A model generated the notes under the pieces. That model did no database searches and had not been told where the DNA came from. It saw only the letters and a list, made by a program, of their open reading frames with translations. Position numbers and translations under genes: made by a program. This document shows, in pieces, positions 10,501 to 21,479 of a stretch of 64,000 bases of DNA. Location of the stretch: the NCBI GenBank assembly GCA_025201765.1, contig MU623379.1, forward strand, positions 1-64,000, read 5' to 3'. Within the stretch, counting starts at the first letter, position 1. The number at the start of each line of letters is the position of its first letter. The DNA is from Daldinia sp. FL1419 (Eukaryota > Ascomycota > Sordariomycetes > Xylariales > Hypoxylaceae).

Positions 10501-10764
10501 TCCCCTAAGCGTCGCGGCGTCCTCGAGTCTACTAGTCGCGCGCTCGCGGCGCTCGTCGCGTATTATGCCGTTCAGAGCTTGGCTACGATGGCGTGGGCGG
10601 GACACTTGAGGCGCCATCTTATGCTGTATCGCGTGTTTAACCCAAGGTTCATGATGGCGGCTACGGTGTTGCTCGTGGTGGATCTGGTGGCCATTGGGGT
10701 TGCGCTGTTGGGTGTTAGGACGAATATTCTTGCTATTAGCGAGGTTTTTGGGTTTGCGGATTAG
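7570..10764 (+). CDS. GPI13: GPI ethanolamine phosphate transferase 3 (GPI13/PIG-O)
   Basis: The product has 1064 residues in a single exon, the usual size for the family. This ER membrane enzyme adds ethanolamine phosphate to the third mannose of the GPI precursor, the group later linked to the protein. A short cytosolic N-terminus leads into a membrane segment at about 69-93. The lumenal alkaline-phosphatase-like domain follows, with the metal-site motif VDALRYDF at 137-144 and the downstream GVDHAGHRYG and MGDHGM motifs. The C-terminal half carries many hydrophobic membrane segments. The open frame extends 46 codons upstream but begins with TTG; the ATG at 7570 opens with a basic N-terminus fitting the family. 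From about 10100 onward the codons become much richer in C and G. The next gene, on the other strand, encodes a probable GPI-anchored protein. Confidence 0.93.
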   Translation: MPSRNARPKSPPTEFKAIAAEWARAKQLKELEDAVQKKPKSSTPDDARRSALEVHRKKSFERRCLWTIGFWGWLLGIHIVGILLFTSGFLLTRLVLDEQSKCDNPPIEPLLEWKGRGTVDGGCWHPKTFDKAVIVLVDALRYDFTVPVEEGDHAEVYHNALPFLYETSVKSPGNAFLRPFIADPPTSTLQRLKGLTTGTLPTFMDIGSSFAGTAIEEDNLLIQWRAQGKRIAHLGDDTWTALFPDYFQPNISRAYDSFNVWDLHTVDNGVLDHIFPLLKPDQTQKWDVLIGHLLGVDHAGHRYGPNHAAMTAKLQQMNGFIQNLTKEIDDKTLLVVMGDHGMDSKGDHGGESDDEVEAALWMYSKKPVFGRTQPEFKIPPATAKIRPVNQIDLVPTLALLLGIPIPFNNLGRPIEEAFIGLKGTAWDVLAAASSITSAGIRRYQASYFKARGIEQSTKPGSPAALWKDTETLIQAGAKSKPWNALYDAYTTYQRETLRICKELWASFDVPKMILGIIIMAFGVIVLLLYVSRDEDEDFAVLDNAELDFAERSLELQGSSAEPEVASYKSFSKSLAKTGLLSGLVLGALSLGLVQVTGSDEWLLAAAATAFGSMLAVTGVLLQIRGIRVLNLLPNTPWGWLSVVFSLSQSIGFASNSYTIWEDSISLFFLSTFGFVSAIASLQLLSVRDRTLGVYHSVLFVVLGRVASFSKLCRDEQMPYCTSTYYASANSSTSAPWQLVIPFLVFLILPSIIKSYLQSSRSYEGLAPMWIGTVFRAGLFLAAVYWTLDAADNANWLTSIPEKVLKTVHVSIAQLVLAVALVAGTTAFIWAPPCVNIFTTAPNSSRAQITVFGFGNANGARYLFLPINIAAACILLSKPMGGGALAIMLWQILSLAEIIDLNDLSAETIGPVTLALLGNFHYFKTGHQAVLASIQWDSAFIPLLTLRYPWSPLAVVFNTFAGQILAVTSAPLLTLWKTSPKRRGVLESTSRALAALVAYYAVQSLATMAWAGHLRRHLMLYRVFNPRFMMAATVLLVVDLVAIGVALLGVRTNILAISEVFGFAD

Positions 10765-12046
10765 AGGGATGTGTGCTTGGGATGGTGCCTTGGCAGTATA
10801 GATGATGGGGTATAGGAATAGATACGTGAGGGTGGTTGTAGACGGGGTGGAGGTGAGGATGTCAAGAATAGGGTAGGATAGGAAGTGGCGTAAATACCTA
10901 TCTTGATTCTTGAGATAACTGAGTGAATATATGAAATGAAATTATTCACATTCAACGGTTTCCCGCGCTGAAGTGAGGCCTTGTTAGAGTATTGTACGCG
11001 CGTGAGTGCTCGTAAGATCGTATGCGTATAATTGGTATTTGTCTATACTTGGTCCGTCGTACTCTCTCGCTTCCAAAGCTACCTACTTGCTACAATGCAT
11101 CGTCGCGAATAGATACCTACGCGCACGTATATTGACCGATTTCGAATTCGCCAAATACTGCCATTTAACCCGACGGATTGGCGAAAAACGCGAATCCTCC
11201 CGATCAAGCCCGCGTGTACTCGTGATCCGTGAGATGGCGCGAGATGAATCCACAGTTAATATATCAAATATATTACACGTCATGCGAGCGAGCGCTCTAA
11301 TCCGCTGCAATAGATTCCTTTCGGATTGCAGTCAACATTGCCCATTCCCTCACGCATGCACATATGCTACATACACATCGCTAGTACCCGTTTGCACATC
11401 GATGTAGTCTATGGTGTTCCATCATGATAACGTATATACATATGCTCAATTGTATTTTACGATATTTTACTATCTATCTACGTGTCGAGTACCAAGTACC
11501 CAAATCAAGAAATATGTACGTAGGCTATAATAATTATGTACAAGAATCCTATTTTCGTCGCAGGATGGCGTTAGGTGAGCGTGCTTCGCCCCCTATGTCT
11601 CAGACACGCATCCAGATCGACGACAACCGCCGCCACGAGTCTAGACCGCCTGTCGACTTGGGTTAAGCCTCCAAATAAGAAATATATGTACCTCGTTCGT
11701 GTTCGCGTGGTGTCTCCTAATGTAATCCTCCGTCTATTATTCCGGAATAGTAGTAAGGAAGATGCCGTCAAGTAGCAATATAAAATAGAAAAAAAAAAAT
11801 ACTCTCATGTTGCCAAGAAGAGAAATTTGAGAATGTTGAGTGGGTATCAAAAAAGCGCCGGTGTGTATGTGTAGTGTAACCAATTCGTAAAAGCAGTCGT
11901 TCCAATCCAGTATCCGAAGCCTGCATATATATATACCTATATATATAAACAGGCGTATTATATTATATGCCTAACCCTATGCCGAAGGCGCCCAAGAAGT
12001 AAGTTATATGCCGCATCGAAATATCGGCCGTGAGGCTTATAGAATG
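10765..12046. other. Intergenic region between convergent genes
   Basis: About 1.3 kb lies between the stop of GPI13 and the stop of the DUF7729 gene. A TA-rich run lies at 11922-11948 and an A run near 11788-11800. A 133-codon plus-strand frame at 11006-11407 has no coding character that I can recognise. No RNA gene was seen. Confidence 0.55.
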
Positions 12047-13232
12047 CTACCGAAGCCAACGTGAAACGAAGACGAACAAGATGGATAGCACAAGCAGAGA
12101 CGGTGCTTGCGTTATGGACGTCGCAGCGCTGTCCGGGAGCGGATCGGGAAGTGCTGCACTGACAAAATTTCCGCCGCAGTTCGCATCTATTTGCTCGGCC
12201 GCTTTAACGTACGTACTTGCTATCCACTTCTTTCGGTCGGCTGCAGCAGCTTGATATATCTTCATCGTTTCGCTTGTGCACGTGTCGCATGCGGGTACGG
12301 CTGTCTCGGGAAGAGATGAATTGAAGGGTAAACTGTAGAGGTAAACATTGGAAGCGGTTGTTTGGTTCGTAACCGCATTGACGAAACAATATGTAGAAGT
12401 ATCCGGATTGTACAAACACGTCGCGCCGAATACCTCTTCGTACGATTTCATTCCCTTATAGGCCTGGACTACTAGGTCATTTCGTTTATTGTAATCTTCG
12501 CCGCAGTTGGCCTCCAATGTGAGTTGATCAGCGAGATCATTGAGATAGGTGATGCAAGAGTCCTTGGGGGCCTCGCACGCCGTTTCGATGACCTGCGTAA
12601 TTTTAACCACGGATTTCATCGCCTGAAAGAATGAATTAGAGTTCTAAAAATCTGGTCAGTTGCAATCCGACGAGTTGAGGGATATATATATATAGATAGA
12701 TATATATATATATAGATATAGATATAAGACTAGCCTTTAGAAGTAGCGAAAGAGGATAGCAGGTCTTAAACGTTGGGTCCTCTAGAAAGTTGTTGATAAA
12801 ATCCAGGCAAGATCCCTCCCCATCGTCTCCAGAAAAGTTCGCGGCGAGTGCACCATCGAAAGGTGTAGGAAGAGGGCCCGTCGCGACAGTCGTCTTAGAA
12901 GGCGCATCTCCAGTAGCCGTAGCTGCCGAGACGTCGACTGTAAACGTCCCCTGTGCCCTGGGGACGAGTTGGCGATGCTCGTCTTCAGCCATGATCTGCC
13001 AGTGACCGTTGACGAAAACCGGTATCCGCGTATCAATTAACAGATTTGTTTCGGTCGATCGTGGGGTGTCTTCCAGTGAAATAGCAGCTGCCAGGGGGAT
13101 CCAAGAGGAAATGATCAGGATGATCACTGCTATATGTATCCAATGTTTGTGGTATGGTGAAACGACAGCAGGGTAGGGCGGGCCCCCGCGGCGCAGTGAC
13201 CACTGGGGCCTGAAGGATCGATTTGATAGCAT
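12047..13232 (-). CDS. DUF7729-type secreted/GPI-anchored protein
   Basis: Two exons, 13232-12735 and 12643-12047, join in phase 0 to give 364 residues. A hydrophobic segment at about 32-50 (HIAVIILIIS through PLAAA) acts as signal peptide or anchor after a basic N-terminus. The conserved part starts at SCLDFINNFL and runs across the exon junction, where LLLK joins NSNSFFQAMK. It contains evenly spaced cysteines and several N-glycosylation sequons. The last 25 residues are hydrophobic and end in RWLR, fitting a GPI-attachment signal. The family is known in filamentous ascomycetes, but its function is not established; cell-surface location is inferred. The joining intron has a GC donor instead of GT. 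The neighbouring gene makes a GPI-anchor enzyme. Confidence 0.82.
12644..12734 (-). other. GC-AG intron with internal TA microsatellite
   Basis: The donor reads AAG/GCTAGT, which matches the strong consensus of rare GC-AG introns (purine-rich upstream exon, GT at +5/+6). The acceptor is TTTTTAG. No GT donor in this stretch gives the right phase: the only nearby GT is one base into a codon and breaks the frame with every available acceptor. Joining at these sites restores the family sequence across the junction. Most of the 91-bp intron is TA and TAGA repeats. Confidence 0.7.
12681..12726. repeat. TA/TAGA microsatellite inside an intron
   Basis: An alternating TA run interrupted by GA dinucleotides fills the centre of the DUF7729 intron. 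It is a likely length-polymorphic locus. Confidence 0.85.
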
Positions 13233-14155
13233 TATTATGTTCCCGAGGCAGGTAACCTATTAACCTAGCGGCTTGTTCGTACATCACTTAGTGATGCGAG
13301 AGCCTCCGGCCGGTAGTGGCCCGGCGAATATTACGATAGCTAGGGGATTGCGGTTTGAAGCTTTAACTTATAAGTGAAGTTGCGGCAGGAAAAAGTCTGG
13401 CCGTTCCCACCGTTGGCTCTTATTATATATGATATTCGACGAAATCCTTGGCTACCCGAACCCGGTATAATCCTGCGGACGGTGCAAACAGAATGGCTCC
13501 GTTGCGGGGACGAGTTGGCCAATATAATAAACTGGCGGGTAAATAAATGCGTCCCGTAGCGAAGGACAAAATACCAATGAGACACTGCGTTTCTATGCAA
13601 CGAAAATGCCGTAGCAAATCCAAAGCAGCGTGCGGGGGCAATGTTGAAGCTAGAAACCCACCCCGAGCTGTCGGTGATGTGGTGATGTGGTGATGCGGTG
13701 ATGGGGGAAATGGGCAATGTTATGGAGACCCAACGACGAAAAGAGCAGGAGGATCCTGTTCATAAGCACAGCACAAGCAGCACAGGTGGGCTTTTTCAAT
13801 GAAATTCTAGGTTAATCGATTATCGAAGCGATAAATGGTCATGGCGCAACGGCGCATGTACGAACGGTCCCGAGCGTTCCCATTTTGGGTCTTCAAAGCC
13901 GGCTGGCCTATCCCGTGTTTCCCAAGATCCAAGAGAAGGAGACGCTAATCTAGGCCGGGCGCCTGTCAACTTCAAGAACGTAAATGCGACGGAGAGGATA
14001 TCGCAATTGGGGTCCGGTAACGTAGCGTAATAAGAGGTGGCCTATAGCCCTCCCCCCCTTTTTTGGACGCTCTTGGCCGCCCCTGGCCTTTTGGTAAAGA
14101 ACCGACCCCAATAAGCCATACATAATAAGCAATATATTCCGCCGTCGTGGTGCGA

Positions 14156-14194
14156 TTTCTTTTTTCCTTTTTTTTTTTTTCCTTTTTTTTTTTT
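14156..14194. repeat. T-rich tract
   Basis: Three T runs, the longer two of about 12 to 13 bases, are separated by CC dinucleotides. It is low-complexity intergenic DNA. Confidence 0.85.
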
Positions 14195-14648
14195 CCACAC
14201 TTCTCTGTATCGCTTAGCCTGCCTCGACGCGGGCATAGCCAATATGACCACCCAGCCATGAGTAACATAACACAGACGACATGTCATTTCTTTAGAGAGG
14301 TTGCCGGGAATCTATCACATCGGCCACCGGCACATCCCAGGAGGTGAATAAAACCAGCAGCGGGATAAGGACAAGGATTTCCTTGCTTGTTGAAATGTTT
14401 GAATGTTTTTACATACGTGCCCAGCCGTCTGGCCAGTAGGATTGTAAGTAAGGGATTAGGGGATCTTGGCAAGTTGGCTCTCTTCGAGAAGGGTTAAAGG
14501 GTCTATCCAAGTAGTCTAGAACCGAGCCTTTTTTTGTTTTTTTTTTTCGTCTTTTTTTTCTTTCTTCCGATGAATGAGTTGAGTTGGTAGAGTTCCATAG
14601 GAAGTTGGTCGAGGGATTTCCATCACCCAACGTAGTGTATGTATACAT

Positions 14649-14705
14649 ACAAGTACCTAGGTATCTACCTAGGTATCTGTTGCCAGATAGGTACCTAGTA
14701 CCTAG
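14649..14705. repeat. Cluster of CCTAGGTA-type motifs
   Basis: Four copies of ACCTAGGTA, ACCTAGTA or close variants occur within 57 bp, alternating with ATCT spacers. It is the densest such cluster in this part of the window. The role is unknown. Confidence 0.7.
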
Positions 14706-16534
14706 ATACGGCATGAACAGAACGTACCTTCGACCGACGAATCGCATAGCTTTAGATAGGTTTCCGATTTAACTGCATTGCCCCCTATTTTATTAGACAA
14801 TTCCATTGTACTCAAAACGTGCTAAGATGTACGTACCTAAGTACTTGCAGCCTATTCTCTACTAATGTCAGGTACAGCCGCAGTCCTGCAGTTACTAAAC
14901 CGCTAACAGCCATTAGGGTAATTTTGCTTTAGCGTAGCGGGTACCCGCCCCTGTTCCTGCTAGCATCGTGCCTACGATGTAGCGTAGTGGACGATAGCTG
15001 TCGGTAATCTGCTTGGCTCTTATCACTTACACGTAATAATAATAGTTCTTCTGATTACGACTATCGGGTCGACTAACCGTACGCTTTCCAACTTATCGAG
15101 ACAGTTGTGTGGTGGTTAATTAGAAACAAATAATTACGTACATACCGAAGGCTAAATAGATCTTCAAGGGACAGACAAGTTTACGTGCTACGAATTATAG
15201 CCTTTCTTTTTTTTTTTCTCTTTTTTTCAGCTCCGGTTCATCTGCCCGGATCATCACGATCGGTAGTGCACGTGTAAGGTAGCATCGGGGGTCGCAATAT
15301 TGCAAGGCCAGCGGGGACCAGAAGCAGCGGGCCAGAAGCAACGGGCCAGACATGTTCTTTCCTTGGCTCCTTGCCTCGAGCCAAGACGGCTCGTTGATTG
15401 GGTTTCGCTTACCCAAGATTCCTCTTCATTTCTTACATATTAGAACCCAGGGTCCCGGAACCTATCTTGCCAATGAAATCACTAAAGTCGACGCTTCCCT
15501 CGCTCTAGATTAACGAGCTTTTATTAGCTCGGTCGTTGAAAGACACCTAAACAGGTCTGCAACTCGATAAACTGGTTTATGCACGTAGTACAGAGAGACC
15601 TCTGAATATATAGGTACCTACCTCATACACGGTGTGCAGATTATACTGGATCTTAGACCGAAATTATTGGGATAAACAATTTATGCAGAGTGTACAGATC
15701 CGTAATATAAGTTATACGCGTGCTTGCATCAATCACGCGGCATTCCAAGGCGCCGCCATGCGCTTCATTTATTAGCATCTCTCGCCGATCCGTGCTGCGC
15801 TTGATTATCACCTGCGACGTGCAACGCGAGTTTCAAAAATCAATACGATTACATATATTTCTTTCCTTCGTAAACTGGTCAAAACGTGAATCCATCTCAG
15901 ATAGATCGATCGCCAATCTCACAACCCTTCGTAGTTAATGATCGACGGAGATCGTCACCCAAAGTTGAAACGATCTAGCCTTACATCGTGATCGGCATAT
16001 GCGATCCTGCTCCATTCATAGTAAATGCTAAGCCAACATCACTCGAGCTTCGACATTGGGTTAAGACCACTTACACTCCGTCGACGAGGCAGGGATTGTT
16101 TTAGATAGCATGAAGGGATATAATCAATACCTGGACGGGTTACCAAATGTCTAGCCTCAGCTCTCTTGCTTCCTTCCGACAGGCAAAACAGGCTACATGT
16201 ACGTACATATACAAGCAACCTCTCTTCCTCGTGGTAGATGTGAGACAAAGGGTCCAATCCTGACGCGGCCATCCACTGTAGCCTACTAACCTAAGACACA
16301 CCTATTCCGGTCGTGCTCCTTGGACCTTGGGAGATATATATATTTATTCTACGCATACACTCTGTACACGGGTTACATAGATTGGACGCTGGAATGCTGA
16401 GATGGTTTCAACGTATCGATTCCAGACCTACATCGTTCAGATATGATTGCAGCAGTGTCCTCCTCCACCAATAGGTACCTGTCACGAGGCCGACCAAGAA
16501 GCGAGGAACCCATCTACAACTATGGCCAAGGAAG

Positions 16535-16571
16535 ACTACATATAGAACAAAGGAATTGTTCTATATGTAGT
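16535..16571. repeat. Perfect 16-bp inverted repeat with 5-nt loop
   Basis: The arms 16535-16550 and 16556-16571 are perfectly complementary around the loop AGGAA. The stem is AT-rich and could form a hairpin in RNA or a cruciform in DNA. No gene lies within about 800 bp, and no target-site duplication was recognised. Confidence 0.85.
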
Positions 16572-17364
16572 ACGAGCTAGAATCCGGGCGAGGATAACTA
16601 CCTGGACAACGTCTCGTGTAGCATCTTCCGGTGTTGCTGGGCGGGTACCTTTATAAGATTCTAGTGTGAGCCATCATAGGCTGCGTATCAATTAATCCCG
16701 TAGTTTCCTTAGATATTGACTTTATAAAAGATTGATGGGAGATGAACGAAAGAGATTCTAAATGTGGAGTCCTCTCTAGGAGGGTTTATAGTACCTGCTA
16801 CAGTGTTTCGCACCTTAGGTCCTTTCTACGTACCTTCCATCTCTCGAGACAGAGATAAACCTTTTAAGCTTATTCTAATAAAACTCCAAAGGCAAAAGCG
16901 GTTAAACTTTAGGGCTGCATAATGCTTAAATCTTATTCACGGGCACCTAAGGATAATTATGATACATCATTGACTAGGTAGGTACCTGATGTTCAGATAT
17001 TGATTACATTAGGAGGTACGCATTCCCCCACACAACCATCAAAACACCAGGCTTATACTCGCAGTTGTTTGAGTGGTCTATTACGTTTTACCATTAACTA
17101 ATTGACAAGAGTTTTTTCCTTCCTTCGGAGTGTATATATCATATGCCATATCATATGCTGCCCAAAAACGCCAATACGATGCTATATAAGTTGGCTCGTG
17201 TCCACCGTCGCCCACTCATGCGACGGCGCGGCTAGCCGCTTCTAAATCGTTCGCCAACTGCGCCGAGCAATGGGAGGAATCTTTGTGTATAAAACAGGAG
17301 GCAAAATATCATCAAAATACCATAGTCATATATGTCTAACCTACCCAACTCAACTCAACCCCCC

Positions 17365-20300
17365 CTATTGAGTCTTCTCCAGACTCTGTAAATTAACTAG
17401 TTCAGCATAGCGGCCGTTCTTTTTAATTAGTTCCGAGTGTGTGCCCATCTCGATGACGCGGCCCTGATCGAAAACGAAGATAACGTCTGCTTTTTGGATG
17501 GTGCTGAGACGATGCGCGACGGCGATCGTGGTTCGGCCTTTGGCAGCTTTGTCAAGGGCAGCTTGGACAACGCGTTCTGACTCCGAATCTAACGCACTAG
17601 TAGCTTCGTCGAGTAACAAGATCTTCGGATCGCGGATAAGGGCGCGTGCAATCGCAATACGTTGTTTCTGACCTCCAGAAAGCAGGGTACCCTTGCTACC
17701 GACAACTGTGTTGAAACCGTCTGGTAATGATATAATGAAGTCCCAGATATTGGCCTCTTTACAGGCGAACTCGATTGCTTCGTCCGAGACAGTCTCGGAC
17801 GAGGACCCGAGGAGAATGTTTTCCTTAATTGTTCCCTGATATAGGGTCGGTTCTTGAGATACAAGAGCGATGAACGATCGATACTGGTTAACATTCAACG
17901 TACTTATCTCCTTCCCGTCAACGAATATACCACCGGCCAAAGGGTCGTAGAAGCGTTCCAATAAAGCAATTGTGGTGCTCTTTCCACAACCCGAAGCACC
18001 GACCAATGCGCAGTAGCTGCCAGCTTTGATATGGAGATCCAGGCCTCTTAGAACGGGCTGTTCAGGACGCGTAGGGTATCTGAAGTGCACGTCTCTAAAT
18101 TCAATATCGCCCTCAATGGCTTCGACCGGAGTGCCATCTTCGGACCATGTATCAATAGTGGGTTTCCGGTCAAATAGCGTCTTGAGTTCCTCAGCGGCAC
18201 CATGTGCTTTGCCCATATCTGGAGCGAACGAGAAGATCATTCCTGCATTTTGGCCAGCATAGATAACAGACATATAGACCACAAAAAAATCAAATAGCCC
18301 GTATGTTCCAGAGGCGATCAAGGTGCCACCATACCAAAACGCCAGCGCAAATATGAGAAAAATCAGACTTTGGCTTGTGGCGTAAAGTATGGAGGATCTT
18401 AACACGGATATTAGACTGGCTCTCTGCTGAACGGCAAGAGACTCTCTATATTGTGCCATAATATCGTCTTCCCTGGTCAAAGATGCGACGGTACGAATCG
18501 CTGAGATGGCTTCGGATGCGTACGTAGCACTCTGTTCGTAAGCTTTTTTTGAGCGCCGCTGAAAATGCGCTAGCATGTAGAATCGAAAGAATCCACACGC
18601 TAATAAAAGAGGTATTGTGGCGATACAGACAAGAGCTAGTTTCCATCCAAACGCCAGACCGACGACCGATGCTGATACAAGTGTCGTGATCATCGTGAGT
18701 AGTGTACCTAGAGTAACACCGCTTAACCCGGCGACGTGTGTAGTCTCGGTAGACAGGAACGAAGTAAGGGCACCGGCTGAATTTTTTTCTTGGTCAAAGA
18801 AGCTAGTGTCTTGTCGCAAGAGAGTCCGAAAGGCTCTATCTCTTACCCGGTGAATTAATGCCTCACTACAAAAAGCAAAGGAAACCCCCTGTGACAATTG
18901 AGCAAAAGCCATAACTATAGCAAGCATTAAGAACATTAAACTCCAGAAGTCTGAATCCTTCTTAACTTGGTGCTTGTTCTCAGGGGTAAGGGGAACAGAT
19001 AATGTCTATATAAAGTTAACTGATGACGCCACATGATAAAAGTAGGTCTTATATAGAAGAGTAGGTTACTTACTAGAATCTGCTTGGAGAAGAAAAAGGC
19101 TTGTGTCGGGTTACCACCTCCACAGATGATAGCCCAGAACAAGCCGTAGAGCATTAATTTCCATTCCTGCCTGTTAAACGACGCAATCAACTTGATCAAA
19201 GTCCATAGAGAGTACTTTCTCTTTTCTTCAGGAGTACGTCCTTTAAGAGCCTTACTAGATGCAGATCCTTGGGTAGTCGACCGATTTAGTTTATCGCGAA
19301 TGTTGTCTTCGGAATCCTCAACGGCTTCACCGGCCTTGGAAGCCGTGCGAATAAGGTTCTCGTCCTTAGCGTCGAGAGCCTCTTGTTCTTCCGCGGACAA
19401 TTCGTTTCCGGCAGCAATGTTCTGTGCGCTGACTAGCTTTGCGTAAATACCTCCCTGAGAAGATATTAATTCGTTGTGGGTGCCTTGTTCTTGAATGGCT
19501 CCATGTGCCATCACGACGATCTTATCGGCATTCCTAATGGTAGAGAGACGGTGGGCAATAGTAATGGTGGTTCGACCCTCTGAAGCAGCCTCCAACGCAG
19601 CCTGCACGACACCTTCTGACTTGGTATCCAAAGCACTCGTTGCCTCATCGAGTAGAAGAACTAGAAAAGAGTTAAACAAAACTACGGATTCCATGGGATA
19701 CTATAACTTACTCTTAGGATCTGAAACAATGGCTCTAGCAATAGCGATACGCTGCTTCTGACCCCCGGACAATAAAAACCCACGTTCACCAACATTTGTT
19801 TCGTATCCCTCTGGCAAAGATGAGATAAAGTCGTGAGCATTGGCCTTTTTGGCAGCTTCGATAATCATTTCTCTCTGTTTTTCCTCACTCTCTTCGTACT
19901 TGTGACCGACGAGACCATGCTTAATGTTGTTATAGATCGTTGTACTGAATAGGGTAGGTTCTTGGCTGACTAGGGAGATTTGTTGCCGGAGCCATCGGAG
20001 GTTCAAAGTGCGAATATCGTGTCCATCTAGTAATACTCTGCCTGCCACGGGATCGTAAAATCGTTCCACAAGCCCAACAATAGTGCTCTTTCCTGACCCT
20101 GACGTGCCTACGAGGGCTACTGTGCTCCCGGCTGGGATCTCGAGAGACACGTCCTTCATAACAGTTACTTCTGGCCTCGAAGGATATATGTGCTTGATGT
20201 TCTCCAGGCGGATCGTACCAACAACCTTCTCTAGCTTCTCACCCTCCTCGGATGTGGGGTCTAACGGGGATAAACGATCGATAGTGTTGAAAATCTTGGC

Positions 20301-21479
20301 CGCGGCCGCAAGTCCAGTACCGAAAGCCTGCAGATTAGGAGCAATATTTCCTAAATTGAATGCCCCTATAATACTGGCTAATAAAACGGTTAGTATGCTC
20401 GACAACGGTATAACACCGTCGACAAGGTATTTAGAGCCCATCCAAAAGCTTAGACCGTAGCTCAGATATACAATGCAGAACATGCCGGCGACCATGCAAG
20501 CCACAGAGGCTGCCTTTCTGAATCCAAAGTATTGGGCTCGGGTGAGGTGGACGTCATATTGCTTCGCTAGGGTATCCTGTGTACCGAAAGCAACGGCGTT
20601 TCGAATTGAGCTGATGACCTCTTCGGCGACACTGCCTCCCGCTGCATACGATGAGATACTCTGTTTGGTATATTTCACGACGAATCTACTCCCAGTGCCC
20701 ATAACCGCGACCAAAGCGAAGAGCGAAGAGCACAGAATGAGCGTTAATTTCCAGTAGAACACAAAGCCTATTATGTAGGCTGAGAAGAACGTCGCCACCG
20801 CTGTCAAGGTCAACCCAACCTTCTCAGAAATACCTTCCTGAATTAAATTCGTGTCGGCGGTAATACGGGTCGTGACTTCGCCAGCACCAATTTTATCGTA
20901 GTAGGCTATATTTTGTTTCAAAGAGCTCTCTAGGTAATGCGCCCTTATCCTTGTTGTTATACACTCCCCGGTGTAGATGAAGCCGACAGTGGCGATGTAG
21001 ACGGTTACGAATTCGCCAATGGCCAAGTACACAAAGTATAGGACCAGAGTAGTCATCTGATCCATATAATCGTCGTAGGAAACAGTTTTGTAAAAATACC
21101 CTTGAAATGTGTTTTGGAGATTTCCGAAAACAACGGTCATAAGGGGCAAGGCGGCTCCCGCTCCTATCGCCATGATCGCGCTAATGGCCATGAGTATAAT
21201 ATCTTGGCGAGAGGAATAGCGGTATAAAGTGAGAATGCCAATTTTTACTTCGGGCGTGATAATTTGTCTTTTGAGAATTTCGGCCTCGTTGGCGGGGAGA
21301 TGCTTGAAGGGATCATTGTTCTCATCTTTGGGCGCCGTGGTAACTTTCGAATCCGCCTTCTCTAATGCTGTTCCGGATCCAGTAGAATTTCGTCCCTTTT
21401 CTGAGTCGCGTTGACTAGAATTGCGGCTCGAGGGACCTTCGGCAGCCAACTGAGGCTTTTCCGAGATTTCGTTAGCCAT
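17365..21479 (-). CDS. mdr1: Full-size ABCB multidrug transporter (Mdr1/Pmd1 type)
   Basis: Exons 21479-19712, 19660-19074 and 19005-17365 join to give 1331 residues. The layout is (TMD-NBD) twice, as in P-glycoprotein. A charged N-terminus of about 90 residues precedes the first membrane domain. NBD1 has Walker A GTSGSGKST at 458-466 and signature LSGGQ at 570-574; intron 1 (51 bp) splits the Walker B isoleucine codon. A charged linker follows. NBD2 has GASGCGKST at 1121-1129, LSGGQ at 1227-1231 and ILLLDEATS at 1247-1255. Intron 2 (68 bp) lies in phase 0 early in the second membrane domain. All catalytic motifs look intact, so both ATP sites may be active. Family members export azoles, leptomycin-like compounds, peptides or pheromone; the substrate here is unknown. 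It stands alone, without biosynthetic genes beside it. Confidence 0.92.

Larger units (their letters stand above)
13233..17364. other. Gene-free region of about 4.1 kb
   Basis: No frame here shows coding character; the longer ones are short and low-complexity. The region contains T-rich tracts at 14156-14194, 14527-14562 and 15202-15226. CCTAGGTA-type motifs cluster at 14649-14705, with single ones near 15610 and 16975-16990. A perfect 16-bp hairpin lies at 16535-16571. The start of the region is the promoter of the DUF7729 gene. The end is the 3' side of the ABC transporter. Confidence 0.6.

Noticed and set aside
11006..11407. 133-codon plus-strand frame
   Set aside because: There is no domain, signal or codon pattern, and it lies in the spacer between convergent genes.
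13340..13717. 125-codon minus-strand frame upstream of the DUF7729 gene
   Set aside because: It covers promoter-like DNA and ends in a simple repeat-coded histidine/serine stretch; no family was recognised.
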